A stretch of DNA of 64,000 nt from Phorcus lineatus (GCA_921293015.1 OV121094.1:40732054-40796053), one strand, 5' to 3'; numbered from the stretch's first letter, positions 24,640-36,812 are shown. Numbers and translations: made by a program. Notes: generated from the letters alone by a model not told the origin.

Positions 24640-26607
24640 GACCGTCTTGACAGAAGACGTAATGTACAGAGTGCAATGTCGAATAAATTCTAGTTTTCCT
24701 GAAACGTAAGGAAATTACTTTTACGTTCGAATGATTACTTTTGCACTGTATACATTGAACTCAGAAGTTCATTGTTTCAATATTTGCCTGCAATAGAAAA
24801 AAGACAATATTGATGTACTACTTCATCAGTAATCAAGGTTCCCGCCGTAGATGTTTAAAACATCATTGACTGAAAATGGAATGATCAAAGAAACTTTTGC
24901 CTTTATTGGTTCAGTTTTTGAAAGATGTTTTTATCTTCAGTACTCTTTAAAGGGTATTAATGAACGTACAATATTTGCTTCCTTGCAGGAATCTTCACAC
25001 AAGCAGCGCTTAGTTTTGGTTGCTTTAAAATTGTCTTTATCTTTTCTGCTTTTAAAAGTATCTTGACTTACCTTTGCAACAAAACCCAACTCCACCTAAA
25101 ATTTGTGTATGGATTTCACAGTGTATATGGGAGGGTGATATATGAATATTTAATGATAAATTTGTTCATAAGTCATACTTTATGTAGTCATCTCGTTTCA
25201 CTTATTCTGTTCAATCAATGCAATGTAAACTACAAAATTCTTGTAAGAAATGTATATCTTCGTTTTGCATAAAAGCTGCTGCTAGAGTTATTCTTCTAGT
25301 GAACTTTTACTCGTCAAGTTCAACTAATCATACAATCCAGACAATGAAAACGTGAAGATAAGTTATCAACGCTTTGATGTTCTGGGTGAAGCAGTGCAGT
25401 ACAGCCACAAGATTCAGTCTTAGCTTTAGGCATTACTCCAAACAATACCATTACACAAAAATCACCGAACAAATCTGTGAGGCACACATACTACTATCTA
25501 AAGGTTTTGAAGTTTTTCCTTTTTTTTCTTATTTTTTTGTTTATGAAGACAAAATGTCGAATTGCAGATATACAGGAGCTTACAAAAGATGAAACATCAA
25601 CTTGATATATGCATAAAAATACAAGAGATCCTTATTTCCTTAATTTGATGCATTGCCGGATACATAATTTGCATCTAATTCATTCACTATCCTCGTAAGG
25701 AAGAAACTAATCAAGTAAAAGTAGCTAGCTAGTTGGAGTGGGCAGGTAATATTTGTCACATATGTCAGGAATCAGTGATGAACCTACAACCAATGGATAA
25801 AGTACAAGAAGTTGAATTTGTTTCAGGGTCTGAGGAAGTCATGTCAAATGTTGACGCGAGTTTAGAATATCTTTGATTTATAGCATTTCTTACAAAAACA
25901 CTAGTATTGCTGATCAATAATAGTTTCCTACAGTGATGTAAATGACCATTTAACTTTTAATTGTTTAAGCATTGGTAGGCAGTATTTTTAAGGTGTAGTT
26001 GATTTCATTAGTTGCTTCCTATTTCACACAATTTATTTTTTTTTAAAACATAGACAATGATACTTAGATATTTATTTGTCGTTAGAAAGCTAGGTGCTTA
26101 CCCTTCAAAGGCTCATCCATTCTAAAAAATGTTTGGCAAATAATACAATCTCAGAAAATTGAAGGATGTTTAGCTTTTTCAACTTTATCACTGACCACGT
26201 AACATGTTGATGAGGTAAGACATGTAAATATGAATAAAAAAACACCTATGAACCCTGAAGGTTTAGCATAAATTGTAATGTCTGCATATGGATTTAGCAA
26301 AGTGCTAAATATTATCATATTTGCATTTTAACAATATAAGGCAGGGATTTAGCCTCAAAGAGCACAATTTCTTCTATCAAGTGCTTAATATGTTGAAACA
26401 CATGCATTTTTTTCTTGGTACAATTGGTATTTTAATCATAATACCTAATATTCACCTAATGTTAATTTGTAGATCAAAGAGATCTGTGTCAAAACAAAAA
26501 CTCAGTCTGGGAGTTCACTAGGTTGAACAATGTCGTCAGTAGTCCTGCAATTATAGAAGGATCGGAGACTTATTATGGACCGCTGAGAGTTAGCAACCAG
26601 TACAATG

Positions 26608-26696
26608 ACCTTTGATGACAGTTGTATAAAACCATTGATGACAGGCTTTGAAACCTTTGATAACTGTAGTAAAGACCTTTAAAGACAACTCTATTA
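26608..26696 (+). repeat. Degenerate tandem repeat, 22-23 bp period
   Basis: ACCTTTGATGAC (26608), ACCATTGATGAC (26631), ACCTTTGATAAC (26653) and ACCTTTAAAGAC (26675) recur at 23, 22 and 22 bases, with decaying sequence between them. Confidence 0.65.
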
Positions 26697-27676
26697 TAGC
26701 GAGTTGAGGCAGGAATCGACTAGGTATGTATCTTATTTTGATAATCCTTCACTATACGCTTTCTTTTTAAGCAGAATCAAATACTTGCTTGTCAAAGGAA
26801 CAATTCTGAAGTATCAAACTTTTCTGAAAAGCATCAATTTACCACAACCAAAGGAGGATGTTTTCAAATCATAGGCGATCAAAGAGATTGAGTATTGTGA
26901 GGTTTCGTGCAATCTGAGATAATGAATTTGCCCAAAGAAGTTTGAGATCCAAAATATAACATCTAATCACTTGCCTGCAAACCAATGCTCCAGGCTGAAG
27001 AGAAACAACCATATTAAATATAATTCTTCCCATAATACTTTGAAGACATAACATGTTCTTCCCGTTACCATCGTACCATTTCGAGTTGATAAACGTTACT
27101 ATTATTCGAGGTTCAACAATAATATTTTTACTTAGAGGAATTAGTGTTGATCTTTTTCATATCATATTGTATCAGATAAGATTTTTATTATCTTCCATAA
27201 TCAACTTACATTACGTTTCCACGACAAATGTAAATCCCTGCAATATTGTTCATACTTCCAATGAGTGGTGCCATAGTATTGTGACGTAGTATACTTACAA
27301 AAATAAATACTCACAAGATTACCTTCATGGCTTTGGGTCAATTAATAGGTCAGTACTTTAGATATTGAAAGAGAACAATTATATGGCTCTATGGCGACTT
27401 CACGTTATTTATATATTCGTCTTAGACAAGAGCTTGACCGTTGATGTTGTTTATTTTCTAGTAACAAATAATATGCTTGCAATTTTGTACATGTAATCAA
27501 GTCCATTCAGAAATAAAAAATGTTTTGATATTACTAAATGAGAATGGAACTGGATATTAGACTTCCAAATGATTGAAACGAAATAGATATAATGTAACAA
27601 CATGTTACACACTGTAATAACAAATTAAATTCCTAAAGCTAAAAGTATTCCAATCATTCTGTTTCATCCTACTTTA

Positions 27677-28018
27677 TTACAATTTTAGTCTTGTTAAAGA
27701 TTTTGTATATATCACCCATACAATATATAATTCCGTATCATATGAAAAGATAAAAGATATGGCAGAAGAAAAGTTGTTTATCTTCAAAAAGCTCGTTTTC
27801 GAAACAGCATTCAATTTGTACTTGTTGCATGCATACATACATAAGTATATATTGATGCCACAAACATGAGGGTATTCGACCAGTACATGGCATTCATACT
27901 GTTCAAGGTTACATTTGCTACAATTGAAATGTAAATGTATATGTTTATTTAGATAATCTAATCTGCTTTTAACATAGAATCGTTTCCATAACAACGAAAC
28001 ATAGATACGGATTTGCAT
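27677..28018 (-). pseudogene. Decayed LINE C-terminal fragment (likely)
   Basis: A 113-codon minus-strand frame contains C..C followed by LEQYECHVLVEYPHV and then GINIYL. This follows the pattern of the C-terminal zinc-knuckle region of non-LTR retrotransposon polyproteins (C..C, an E.E.H.L..C segment, then an I...YL segment). The intact frame at 50306-51256 shows the same pattern. Here the expected cysteine before the proline is tyrosine. No upstream reverse transcriptase part is legible. Alternatively it is a chance frame of this length. Confidence 0.4.
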
Positions 28019-28070
28019 AGTTGGAATGAAATAAGAATAGAAATATAAATGAAGGGTTACAGTTTTATAA

Positions 28071-28256
28071 ATAGCACTGCTTGATAGGCGCCTCGTTAGG
28101 TTGGTCCCATGAGTTTGTCAACCTGAGGTGCACTTGTATGACCCTCTACTTAATTATACGAGATCGTCCCTCTTGTACAAAGCTTTGTCTGTTATTCTCA
28201 GAGTTGGGATTTACATTCCTGAATTATTAACAGTGAAACTTGGACCTCATAGAATT
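28071..28256 (+). repeat. Dispersed repeat, copy 2 (pair with 5.0 kb)
   Basis: This is the partner of 4967-5145, in the same orientation. A chance frame of 84 codons starting at 28128 overlaps it. It has no counterpart in copy 1, where the strong frame is on the other strand, so neither is likely coding. Confidence 0.75.
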
Positions 28257-28619
28257 TATGTTAATCTGATCATGAGTGCAATCCAAGATCAGATAAAACG
28301 AATCAAGCAGCTGACCTCTGGAGGTGTTCCCAAGTTCTTCTATTGTGAAATAGTTTCAATCGAGTTAATTAAGAACATGTAAATGTACATGTACCTACTA
28401 GGGAAGTCAATAAGTTCATAGAGGTGGATATAAAACAGAAACCAATGGTTGTGATATTGATTCTGTTTTTCAGTATAATATTTTGGATCTCGATGCATTT
28501 TGCTCATTTGTCTTTGAATCTGTCTATGTCAATGCGATAGATGTCAACTGACTAACCCCTCAACTACGCCTCAGCAACTGCCTTTCTCATCATCATCAAA
28601 TCTTGTACTATAGATACGA

Positions 28620-29050
28620 CAGATAGAACTTGCCAGACACCAGATCTGGATCGCAATAAGACTCTTGTGCACTGTATCGTTTTCATAAAGAAGCATAACT
28701 CCGGTAGTCAACATGCCGTGCCCCTTCGTCTTGATCTTCTCTCTCAAGTCAGCTTAGTAGGCTCCTAATATTGTACTTTAGGTAGTTTATAGTCTATAAT
28801 TATCACACCCCTTGATTCCTAGGAAATGGTTGCCAGCAAGAGGCTAAGTTCTGAACTTCTTGGTTGCAGGAGAGTTCTTATGTATCCACTGCATGTATTC
28901 TTGGTTGGTGTCAGGATCCCAGTGATGAATCCACATTTCACCCCATGTTACCAGACGAGCATAAACGAAATAAGGACCAGGATTGTTGACGTCCAAGTGC
29001 TCACGACTGGATTCAATCCTCTGGTGTCGATCTTGTGCCTGAATGTATGT
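28620..29050 (-). pseudogene. Decayed mariner transposase fragment
   Basis: On the minus strand the peptide runs SREHLD, VTWGEMWIHHWDPDTNQ, QW..KNSPATKKFRT and then, after stops, GAY.ADL, IKTKG, GMLTTGVMLLYENDTVHKS. This tracks the catalytic domain of mariner transposases. The first catalytic site (normally GDETW) reads WGEMW and the second (normally HDNAP) reads YENDT, so both catalytic aspartates are gone. At least three stops lie between the two blocks. The N-terminal DNA-binding part and the inverted ends were not found. The 148-codon plus-strand frame at 28826-29272 overlaps it antisense and is a shadow. Confidence 0.85.
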
Positions 29051-29197
29051 ACACCTCTCACTCTCCCATTCTCTTTGGATAGAATATACATTTATTCTGT
29101 GAAAGTCAAAACAATAACAATCAAAGAACATAATCAAAACGAAAATTTTATATATCGCCTCACGCCACATTTTTTCTATACTTTTGACATTATCATC

Positions 29198-29280
29198 ATG
29201 TCTATTATAGATACGCTTCCATCATGCATTTTCAGAACCATACGATACCATCGTACTGGAGCTGATGTTTAATTATGTGT
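29198..29280 (+). repeat. Dispersed repeat, copy 2 (pair with 5.95 kb)
   Basis: This is the partner of 5948-6032. The mariner relic sits between this segment and the 28071 repeat. The corresponding 5.1-5.9 kb interval lacks it, consistent with mariner insertion after duplication. Confidence 0.6.
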
Positions 29281-30470
29281 ATATTTGTTTAAGATGTGAA
29301 CTATTACAGTGTGGAGACTTCGTTGGGGTTTGTTATGGAAGATGATCTTAAGGAAACAATGATATATCAACTAGAAAACATATGTCGGTTACATGTCATT
29401 CAACCTGATTCTGAAAAGTCGTGACACAGAGTTGCCAAGGTGTAATGAAATGAAAACAAGGGACGGATTAGTAAATCCATCAGAGAAACATGAACAAGTA
29501 ACGTCCGTATAAGAGCTGTATCATTATGAGGTATTAACCAAGATTCTTCAATCGAGTTGCGACTTGAAAGACATAGTCAGATAAAAGATACATAAAAGGG
29601 AATCTTCGCAAGTGCACATGGTTCATTGAACTTGACTGAAATTCTGTAATTACAGGGGAAATGGTTATAAAATCTTACCCTTTTGAATCAATATACCTTA
29701 CAAGTCAGAAACTCTTTGATAGCGGCTAGAGAATTTACATCTGACTTTATCTCCAGCAGACTGTTAATTTTTATTTTGATACTTTGCCTTCTGTTCTTAT
29801 ATGTGTCTTCCAGACACAGTGCTGCCAAAACACTTTAAATGGCATGCACATTCAGATCCCTTGGTGTAAATACATGGGTAGTTGTAGTTCTTCTAGAGAC
29901 AGTTTGTCCAATACATTAGTGCAACAACTGCTGCAGGAAATTTATTGAAATAATATTTAATGTCACTACTTTTGCAAAGACATGTTCTACTGTTTTTGTT
30001 TGGTTGAGTTATATTCACGTGGTAGCTAAAGTGACTAAATTTATTGATCTAGTCAGAAGCATCTGACATACTTGAAAAGACACTGGTCAAAATGAATTCA
30101 TCATATTGTAATAAAGAAGATTTATCAAGTCAGAACCACCCGTTGTTTACTGTTTCTTATGTATATATATATAGATATTATTTTGGTAATGGAAGACTTT
30201 TCTGGTCAAGTATAAAGAAAATTCTAACTATCGACGTCAAATGTTTTCAAAATATGTAAGAAATGACAGATGAATTCAACAATTCAAGTTTTTTACTTTG
30301 TCTAAGCTTGATCTGACATTTGTAATCTTTGATAAGGACATCTTATTCATCTTATTACCAAGTGCCGTTAATCCTTTTTTCTTCACAGATTTCTTTTTAA
30401 GTTGAAGGAGTGCAGATATAACAGTTTTCTATTTGAGATCTGTATTAGCAGAAGTTCCAATTCCTTTTCG
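29281..30470. other. No gene seen
   Basis: AT-rich with a short TA run near 30163-30175. No frame or repeat is supported. Confidence 0.5.
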
Positions 30471-30477
30471 TGGCAAG

Positions 30478-31215
30478 AACCACGAAAGTCGGTTCTGTCT
30501 CTTCAGAAGCAGAGTACGTGTTTAACGCCGTCAGTGAGAGAGAACCGCTGCATGTTACGTTCAGGAAGTGGTGCCCTACGTAGGAGTCATGCTTTGGGAG
30601 GCATACTTGGTGATTAGAAGACGCCGGTGGTTATCGTGAATGGAAATCTAACGGATCAGTGTTACGTCGATGACATTCTCCATCCCTTAGTCTATCCCTT
30701 TCTTCGACAACAGGCACAAGGTGTGATCTGTCAACAAGACATTGCCCGATCGCACACAGCTCGAGGTACTCATAAGTTCGTTGCTAACAACAACATGGAC
30801 GTTTTGCCGTGGCCAGCATGCTCGCCTGACATGTCACCGATCGAACTATTTGGGACGCTTTGCATCGTCATATACGTCAACGACGACCACCTCCAGATGA
30901 CTGTCAGCAACTTGCTCAAGCGCTCCAAGAAGAATGGCAGCGCATTCAACGTTATGACGTCAGACGTTTGATTTTCTCCATGCGTCGGAAGGTTAATGGG
31001 AGTAGTGTGGCAAGGGGAAGCCATACAAGTTATTAACGCGAACTGTTTTCAACACACTGAACCTGGATTTCCCTGCACCGGGATCAGTGATGACAGTGAA
31101 CTTGCACTTTCTGAACCCCAGGCCAATATCGGAAACTGTGCCATTGATTCCAGGACCTTATATGAATATGTAAACGCCACATGTTCTTGTTGAATAAACA
31201 TTTCGTTTTTTTAAA
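30478..31215 (+). pseudogene. 5'-truncated Tc1-like transposase relic
   Basis: Translation gives HESRFCL, VQEVVP, VIVNGNLTDQCYVDDIL, FLRQQAQGVICQQD, NNNMDVLPWPACSPDMSPIE and, after a one-base frame change, IWDALHRHIRQRRPPP, EEWQRIQRYDVRRLI, MRRKVNGSSVARG then stop near 31030. This is the catalytic half of a Tc1/mariner DD34E transposase: the second aspartate is at 30738-30740 and the glutamate at 30843-30845, 34 residues apart. The first catalytic aspartate is replaced by histidine (30481-30483). Further stops and frame changes are present. Homology starts at about 30478, so the DNA-binding half is missing. The 3' flank ends with TTGAATAAACATTTCG near 31203. Its G+C content is higher than its surroundings. 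Confidence 0.88.
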
Positions 31216-31673
31216 CTTACTTTTGTATTCATTCTGCAATCTAGATTTATATACATTGTAGCGTTTCCTTTGCCCGTAAATTAATATTTGCAAAAGGTAA
31301 TATAACTTGTACTCCCTGCTGATCAATATGATTACATTTTCTTATATATTAGATGGAACAAAATGGAATATATATATCTTTGCCGTCAATCAATATTGGA
31401 AAATATTTAAAAGGACATTCTATGTTCAGCTGTTGAGATTGTTCCCATTACATTTCACAATTCGTTGTATACTCAGAGACGTTTTCTTCTTTTTTCGAAT
31501 CATATTAACCGATAAACATAAGTCCTTATACATATATTTTAATACATCATCATAGATTCTGAAAACTAGTTGAAAATACTTTTTGTCAAAATATTTGTTT
31601 GTGTTCCTGTTCGAAGGATCAGCTTGTTAGCGATATGGTTTTGGTTTCAGTAAACGATAAACATATTTAGATA

Positions 31674-33165
31674 AACTCTTCAAAAAAAGAAACTTGACAT
31701 TCATGCGAAATTGATTTTTTCGAAACGGGTCAATTTTTTCATGATACATACCTGTAATTTGAAGAAAGGCTTGCTAAAAAATGTAAATTTACCAAAAACA
31801 ATGGCCCAAAAAGTTTCCGTTCTGTTCAGGTACGAAAACGAGCGATTCGTCCAAATGCATTTTCTGCCAAAGTACGTGTAGCATGGGATCATGAAGGTTT
31901 ACATGCAGACACGTCTGCTTTAGGGGTATAAAAAGCCATATCAGCCGCTGTTCATTCAGACTACACAACATCGGTGCAGCGACCTGAAGAATGCCAAGAC
32001 TGAACAGAGCGCAACGCAACAACGCTATTGGCAGACTGCAAGTAGGAGCGACGCAGCGAGATGTTGCAACACACTTTGGTGTGTCCAGACAGACCATCTC
32101 TTCATTGTAGAGCCGTTTCAACACCCGAAACAGCGTTGATGATAGGCCAAGGTCAGGCAGACCAAGGGTGAGTACTCGGGCCCAAGATCGGTACATCCGA
32201 CTGCTCCACTTTCGGGAACGCACCAGGACAGCAACGTCAACAACAACGCAGATACCAGGCCTGCTTCGAATTCCCGGACAAACGGTATGCAACAGGTTGA
32301 GAGAGGCTGGACTTTTTCCACGACGACCGGTTCGATGTCCCGTTTTAACGCAACGTCATCTGGCGGGACGTCTCCAGTGGTGTCAACAGAGGATGAGATG
32401 GTCACGTGCAAGGTGGAGAACCATTCTCTTCACTGATGAGACCCGTTTTCTGCTTCGACGAAGTGATGGACGAGCACGTGTATACCGACGTCGTGGAGAA
32501 CGTTATGCTGCCAACTGTGTTTAGGAGGTTGTCCCATTTGGAGGTGGGAGTGTCATGGTGTGGGCCGGTATTCGTCACGGTGCAAGGACACCCCTTGTGC
32601 ATGTTGTGGGTAACCTCACAGGAGTAGGGTATAGGGACTTGATCCTACAGCCTTACGTTATTCCTCACGTCAACGTCCATGGTGGTCTCTTTCAGCAGGA
32701 CAATGCTCGACCACATGTTGCACGTGTTTGTCAAGACTTTTTACAGCGTAACAATGTCCAGACATTGCCATTGCCAGCCAGGTCACCAGATTTGTCTGGG
32801 ACGAACTGGAACGACGCTTGCGCAGTAGGAATCAACCACCCCAAACACTTCCAGGACTTCTTGCAGCACATCAGCACAAATGGCAGAACATTCCACAGGC
32901 TGTGATTGGCAACTTGATTGCAACCATGGGTCGTCGGTGCCAAGCCATAATCAATGCCAATGGTGGCCATAACCGATACTGACATTAGTGCACCCCTGTG
33001 ATGTTGCAACACTGGTGCACCTGTGCATTTCAAGACCATGCTTATTCTGAATAAAACAGAAATCTTTAAACAGCGTTTTAGTTTTCATTTCAATGTTTAA
33101 CTTGCATCTGTGGTATTTATAATGAACTTTGAAAGTCAGTGTCATGTTTCTTTTTTTGAAGAGTT
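31674..33165 (+). mobile_element. Tc1-like DNA transposon, nearly full length (about 1.5 kb)
   Basis: The outer ends are inverted repeats. Bases 31671-31693 are the exact reverse complement of 33146-33168 (core CTCTTCAAAAAAAGAAAC), with near-matches for several more bases inward. A TA dinucleotide flanks each side (31672-31673 and 33166-33167), as expected for the Tc1/mariner target site. Between them lies a broken transposase gene (31991-32982) and a polyadenylation-like AATAAA near 33048. The G+C content is well above the surroundings. The perfect ends over 23 bp suggest a moderately recent insertion even though the gene is dead. Confidence 0.93.
31991..32982 (+). pseudogene. Tc1-like transposase, inactivated
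   Basis: The frame begins MPRLNRAQRNNAIGRLQ with a helix-turn-helix region (RDVATHFGVSRQTIS), then a basic RPRSGRPR linker and a second helix-turn-helix segment. Catalytic blocks follow: ILFTDETRF (aspartate at 32435-32437), RVYRRRGERYA, GGSVMVWAGI and FQQDNARPH (aspartate at 32699-32701). In-frame stops occur at 32108-32110 and 32522-32524. At 32792-32797 the sequence jumps from SPDL to WDEL with a frame change. A gap of about 16 bases has removed the SPIE segment that carries the third catalytic residue of DD34E enzymes. The C-terminus then reads to INANGGHNRY and stop. Total length matches the family's roughly 330-340 residues. Long frames on the minus strand here are shadows. Confidence 0.93.
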
Positions 33166-33169
33166 TATG

Positions 33170-34640
33170 TCAGGGCTACTCTCATTTTTATGGAGTTTTA
33201 AAAGTTTCTAACTCAAATATCAACGCATCAATAAATATGATCAATGGATATATCACATCAATATGTCAATCATTATCACATGTACAAAGCTATTTTTAAT
33301 ACACACGTTATTTTAAATGAACATGAGTCCCAAGAAGTCTTTTAGTAACCGTCAGGTAACTGAAAGTTTGTTTCCTTTAGAATCTATTATTTGGATGAGT
33401 TACACTACATTATGTTCTCTTCTTTTCGTTTGATTAATCATTGATTTACACTTTCCATCAAGCATTTTGATAATTCACAAAAATGATGTATATTCAGAAG
33501 ATATAACTGTAATGATTTCATGTACCATTCCTGACAAGCTACACATAATAAGAGTCATCATGAGTTTATCATGTATTTTTACAATCCCAAAAGCCTTTCC
33601 TCATCTGAGTTAATCAATGTATTGGTTTTAAGCGTCTAGAAGTCATGAAAAACAACTTTTATGAAACTTGTTTCTGTCCTTGGATATCCACATGGAATAT
33701 CGTCTAACATTTTTTAAAAAACCTCAGATAAATTATATACACTGTCCTTCCTGGCCTGAACTGATCATGGATCCAACGAAGAGATCACGCAGACACAAAC
33801 AGTAAACAAAATCATGACTGCAACTATGGTATAGATTTCAAAGAAAACGAATATAGATAAGTGAAAGAGTGAAAAAGATTGTAGAGTACTTAACCTGCAT
33901 TGTCTCTTCCTGCCTAAGAAATGACCAGATCAAAGAGATACTTGAAAGTGTCATAAAAACGCCATACAATGTGTTTGCTTTGACAAAATTATTATGGTTG
34001 ACGTATCTCATAGAAATACTGGCTTGTTACTACACTTTCAATAAACAACCTTTGTCAACGTGGAAGTGGAATATTCACAAATATTTATAACGTTTGCAGC
34101 AAAAGCTTATAAAACGACTTAAGTGTTTTTATAGGAGTACTTTTGGAAGAATAGACATACGACACGTGTGAAAGTTAATGGTCATTCTCCTTTTTAACTA
34201 TCAAAATTATCATGATTAACTTGTGGTATGATTCTTCTCAGGTTAAATGATTATCAAACATTTTGATTTTATGCTAAGTTTGCCACACTTGTAACTTTCA
34301 TGCGTGCTTGATCTCTAATCTATGTTGATTGTAGTACATTGTAGTTATCTCCGGACTTTATAGGAACATAATTCAGGTCGCTGCAAAATGAGGAAAGAGG
34401 AGTTTGACATTTATAATTGCAAAACACATGGTCATAGGAGAAGGCAGCATCAGTTATTAATGTTCATTTTCAGGACTTAATACTTAAAAGTAAAGAAAAC
34501 CGACCCTTTCCTCATACTTTACAATGTATATTTGATCTCAATCGGATGTCAAGATATAAATGCTAGATTGTCACTGCCGTTCCAACTGATTTCTGAATAA
34601 GTGTATAATATGATAGATCCTATGAACCCATTATTACTTA
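33170..34640. other. No gene seen
   Basis: AT-rich. A 73-codon frame at 33869-34090 has no recognised product and is of chance length. No repeats were noticed. Confidence 0.5.
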
Positions 34641-34785
34641 AACCATTATATTACCCATATGGTAAATCGTATTTGGTGACACATTTTCCTTATGAGCACA
34701 TGTGAGCACATGTTCACATATGACTTTTGCAACGATTGTGTAAGTGCAAGTTTCCTTATTTCGTCGTCCGTATGAATTTTTGTAT
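34640..34785 (+). repeat. Dispersed repeat, copy 1 (pair with 37.6 kb)
   Basis: It matches 37583-37715 in the same orientation: TTACCCATATGG, TGACA.ATTTTC, ATATGAGCACATGTG-like, CACATAT.ACTT, AGCAACGA or TGCAACGA, then TTATTTCGTCGTC versus TTATGTCGTC. It is a non-coding repeat of about 140 bases. Confidence 0.7.
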
Positions 34786-34870
34786 AAGCAAATGATGAGC
34801 GATATAAGATTGTATGAACCCTATCACTTATTACATTAAATTTGAAAAACTGCAGGCGTCTTCTTGGCAT

Positions 34871-36600
34871 AACCCACGGATCAATGATATGACATTGCTC
34901 TTTTTAGTGCATAAAATATTGCATCTAAATCAAAAATATAAAACAGAACAAGGGTGTTCCTTTCACTGTGTTTGAAATAGCAATATAACAACATGATCAA
35001 GGGTTCCAAAATATTGTTATATGGAGATAGGACCCAACACAGCAGTCAATCATACAATATCGTTTCTCCGTGTATAGATAAGAAAGAAATAAAGGTGATA
35101 AATCTGAAAGGGATGTCGTTATACCTTTCCCACCTGACACATCTTGCTCGAAAACAGTCAAGTTAAAGTTAATGATGGTATGGTCTTCACTTTTGTTTAT
35201 ACTTATTATCTCAAACTGATTAAAATATTCGATTCAGATACCTTTAAAAGTTCTTTAGACAATGAGGCGCAGAGTGATTATGAAGACATTCAAAATTCAA
35301 AATGTTTTCTTTATTGTCTAATTTCGCCAAGACACTAATCCATTATTAGTTGTTTAAGTTTTTCCTTAGGTTACACTTATGTTGTCTCATTTTTTTCAAT
35401 GGGTTCCCTCTACAATTATTAAACAAATTCTGTCCAATATTATACGAATGATTTCGATGATATTTTAATTAATTAACCTTGATTCACTGACCCTTTCCCA
35501 ACTGGTAACAACAAAGCATCTTGCCAATGCACTTGGTTCATCCTACTTTTAAAAATTCTCTAATAACATGGCAAGTAGATGTTTAAAAAGACCCATCTGT
35601 AGCTGAATGTTCAACTAGACAGAAACTATTTGATGTGAATCGACATCTGCTTATTGAAACTTCATCTTTTGAAAATGACATCTTTAATTTTCCATCAATA
35701 TTGCTCCATGCTGATGTTTTATCATCAAGCTTTAAAAATCAAATATGAAAGTACCATATCTGTTGACAACCCTTTAATAACCAACTGCGTATTAGGAATA
35801 TGTAAGGATAAGTCTTCGAAACACCAGCCTTCTATCTACAACTATGCCAAAAGAATTATCTTATTTTCATCTAACAAGGACATATTTTGTACAAAAGATG
35901 TCAATATTGTTTCCACCTTAAAAGACACTAAGTGCTACGATTGTCCAAACACAGGACGAACAAAAATATTTTATCATCTAAGGTTTCCCTAATGAAAGGA
36001 GATATCTGTGCTTTAAGGGATCCTTCGAGGTATAGAGAACACGTCGGATAAATCGTCTGTGTTCACTGGAGACTATACAAAAACTATACGTGATTTTTAT
36101 TTTAGACAAACATTGTGTAACCTTTAACAGGTTTTTCTCTTTGACTGTATACTTTTTCTTGAACATACAAATCTATTAGATGTTCTTAACAATGTTCATA
36201 TCCTACAAGACATTTATCAAGAAAAATGGTGATCCATTAGCTATGCCGATACAGATGTTGTTTTTTATACTTTGATATTCACGAAAGAGTTTGTTGACTG
36301 GAATTACATTAATTCCATTTAACTAGTATTCCTGTTTGAATTAATGCATTTCATTTGATCTGATGATTTTGACATTTATAAAGAACAATGGTTAAACAAC
36401 ATGTACGAACATATGCGCTTATTACAAAGCGATAATCTCAGTGATAATCTCTTCTAAATGAGTATGAAGTTTGAAGGGTTTGTGCATAACATACACCATC
36501 CAAAATATTACGATTTACAACAATATGCCTTTGGATGAAACACAAGCAGATTAGAACCTTTCACAGAGTATCATCTTTACTTTTTCAGAGATGTGTGTCC
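34871..36600. other. No supported gene; possible very decayed coding remnant
   Basis: Frames at 35144-35338 and 35654-35992 (112 codons) have no recognised domains. Near 36240-36290 one frame reads SYADTDVVFYTL, recalling the YxDTDS motif of family B DNA polymerases such as those of Polintons. Near 36360 another short piece reads DDFDIYKEQWL. Stops are frequent and no flanking polymerase motifs are legible, so this stays a hint only. Confidence 0.3.
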
Positions 36601-36602
36601 CT

Positions 36603-36714
36603 GGGCCTGTTTTCACAAAGCAAACTTAACTTAACATTAACTCCCATACTTTAACATTGCACTAAGGTTGGCTTAAGGACTTAAGATCACCGTAGGGTGT
36701 TGTGAAAGAAGGCT
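36603..36714. mobile_element. Short MITE-like element (about 110 bp)
   Basis: The left end CCTGTTTTCACAAAGC pairs imperfectly with the right end GTGTTGTGAAAGAAGG. The interior is built from TTAACTTAAC / CTTAAGGACTTAAG runs that can pair. Small inverted-end elements rich in TTAAG are common in invertebrate genomes. Here the ends are imperfect and no target duplication was identified. Confidence 0.5.
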
Positions 36715-36744
36715 TTCAATATGTGTAGATGACAGACCTATGAA

Positions 36745-36812
36745 GCGCGGTAGCATGGTGATTAGCAGCCTCTCACCGCTAAGGCCTGTGTTCGAATCCC
36801 TCTTTCACGAGC
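36745..36812 (+). repeat. tRNA-derived sequence, probable SINE head
   Basis: GGTAGCATGGTGATTAGCAG resembles a box A region, and TGTTCGAATCCC, 37 bases further on, is an excellent box B. The spacing is that of an internal RNA polymerase III promoter in a tRNA. The acceptor stem does not close and no standard anticodon loop is formed, so a working tRNA gene is unlikely. A SINE head or tRNA pseudogene is the best reading. It directly follows the MITE-like element at 36603. Confidence 0.5.

Noticed and set aside
28128..28382. 84-codon frame over the 28.1 kb repeat
   Set aside because: The frame is not conserved in the repeat's copy at 5.0 kb.
28826..29272. 148-codon plus-strand frame
   Set aside because: Antisense to the mariner relic. 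The G+C-richer transposon sequence simply has fewer stops.
31789..32292. 167-codon minus-strand frame
   Set aside because: It lies antisense to the Tc1-like transposase whose plus-strand peptide clearly matches the family. The minus-strand peptide resembles nothing.
35654..35992. 112-codon frame as a gene
   Set aside because: No family resemblance or splice context. Length is compatible with chance.
36745..36812. Functional tRNA gene
   Set aside because: Box A and B are present but the acceptor stem does not pair and no standard anticodon arm forms.
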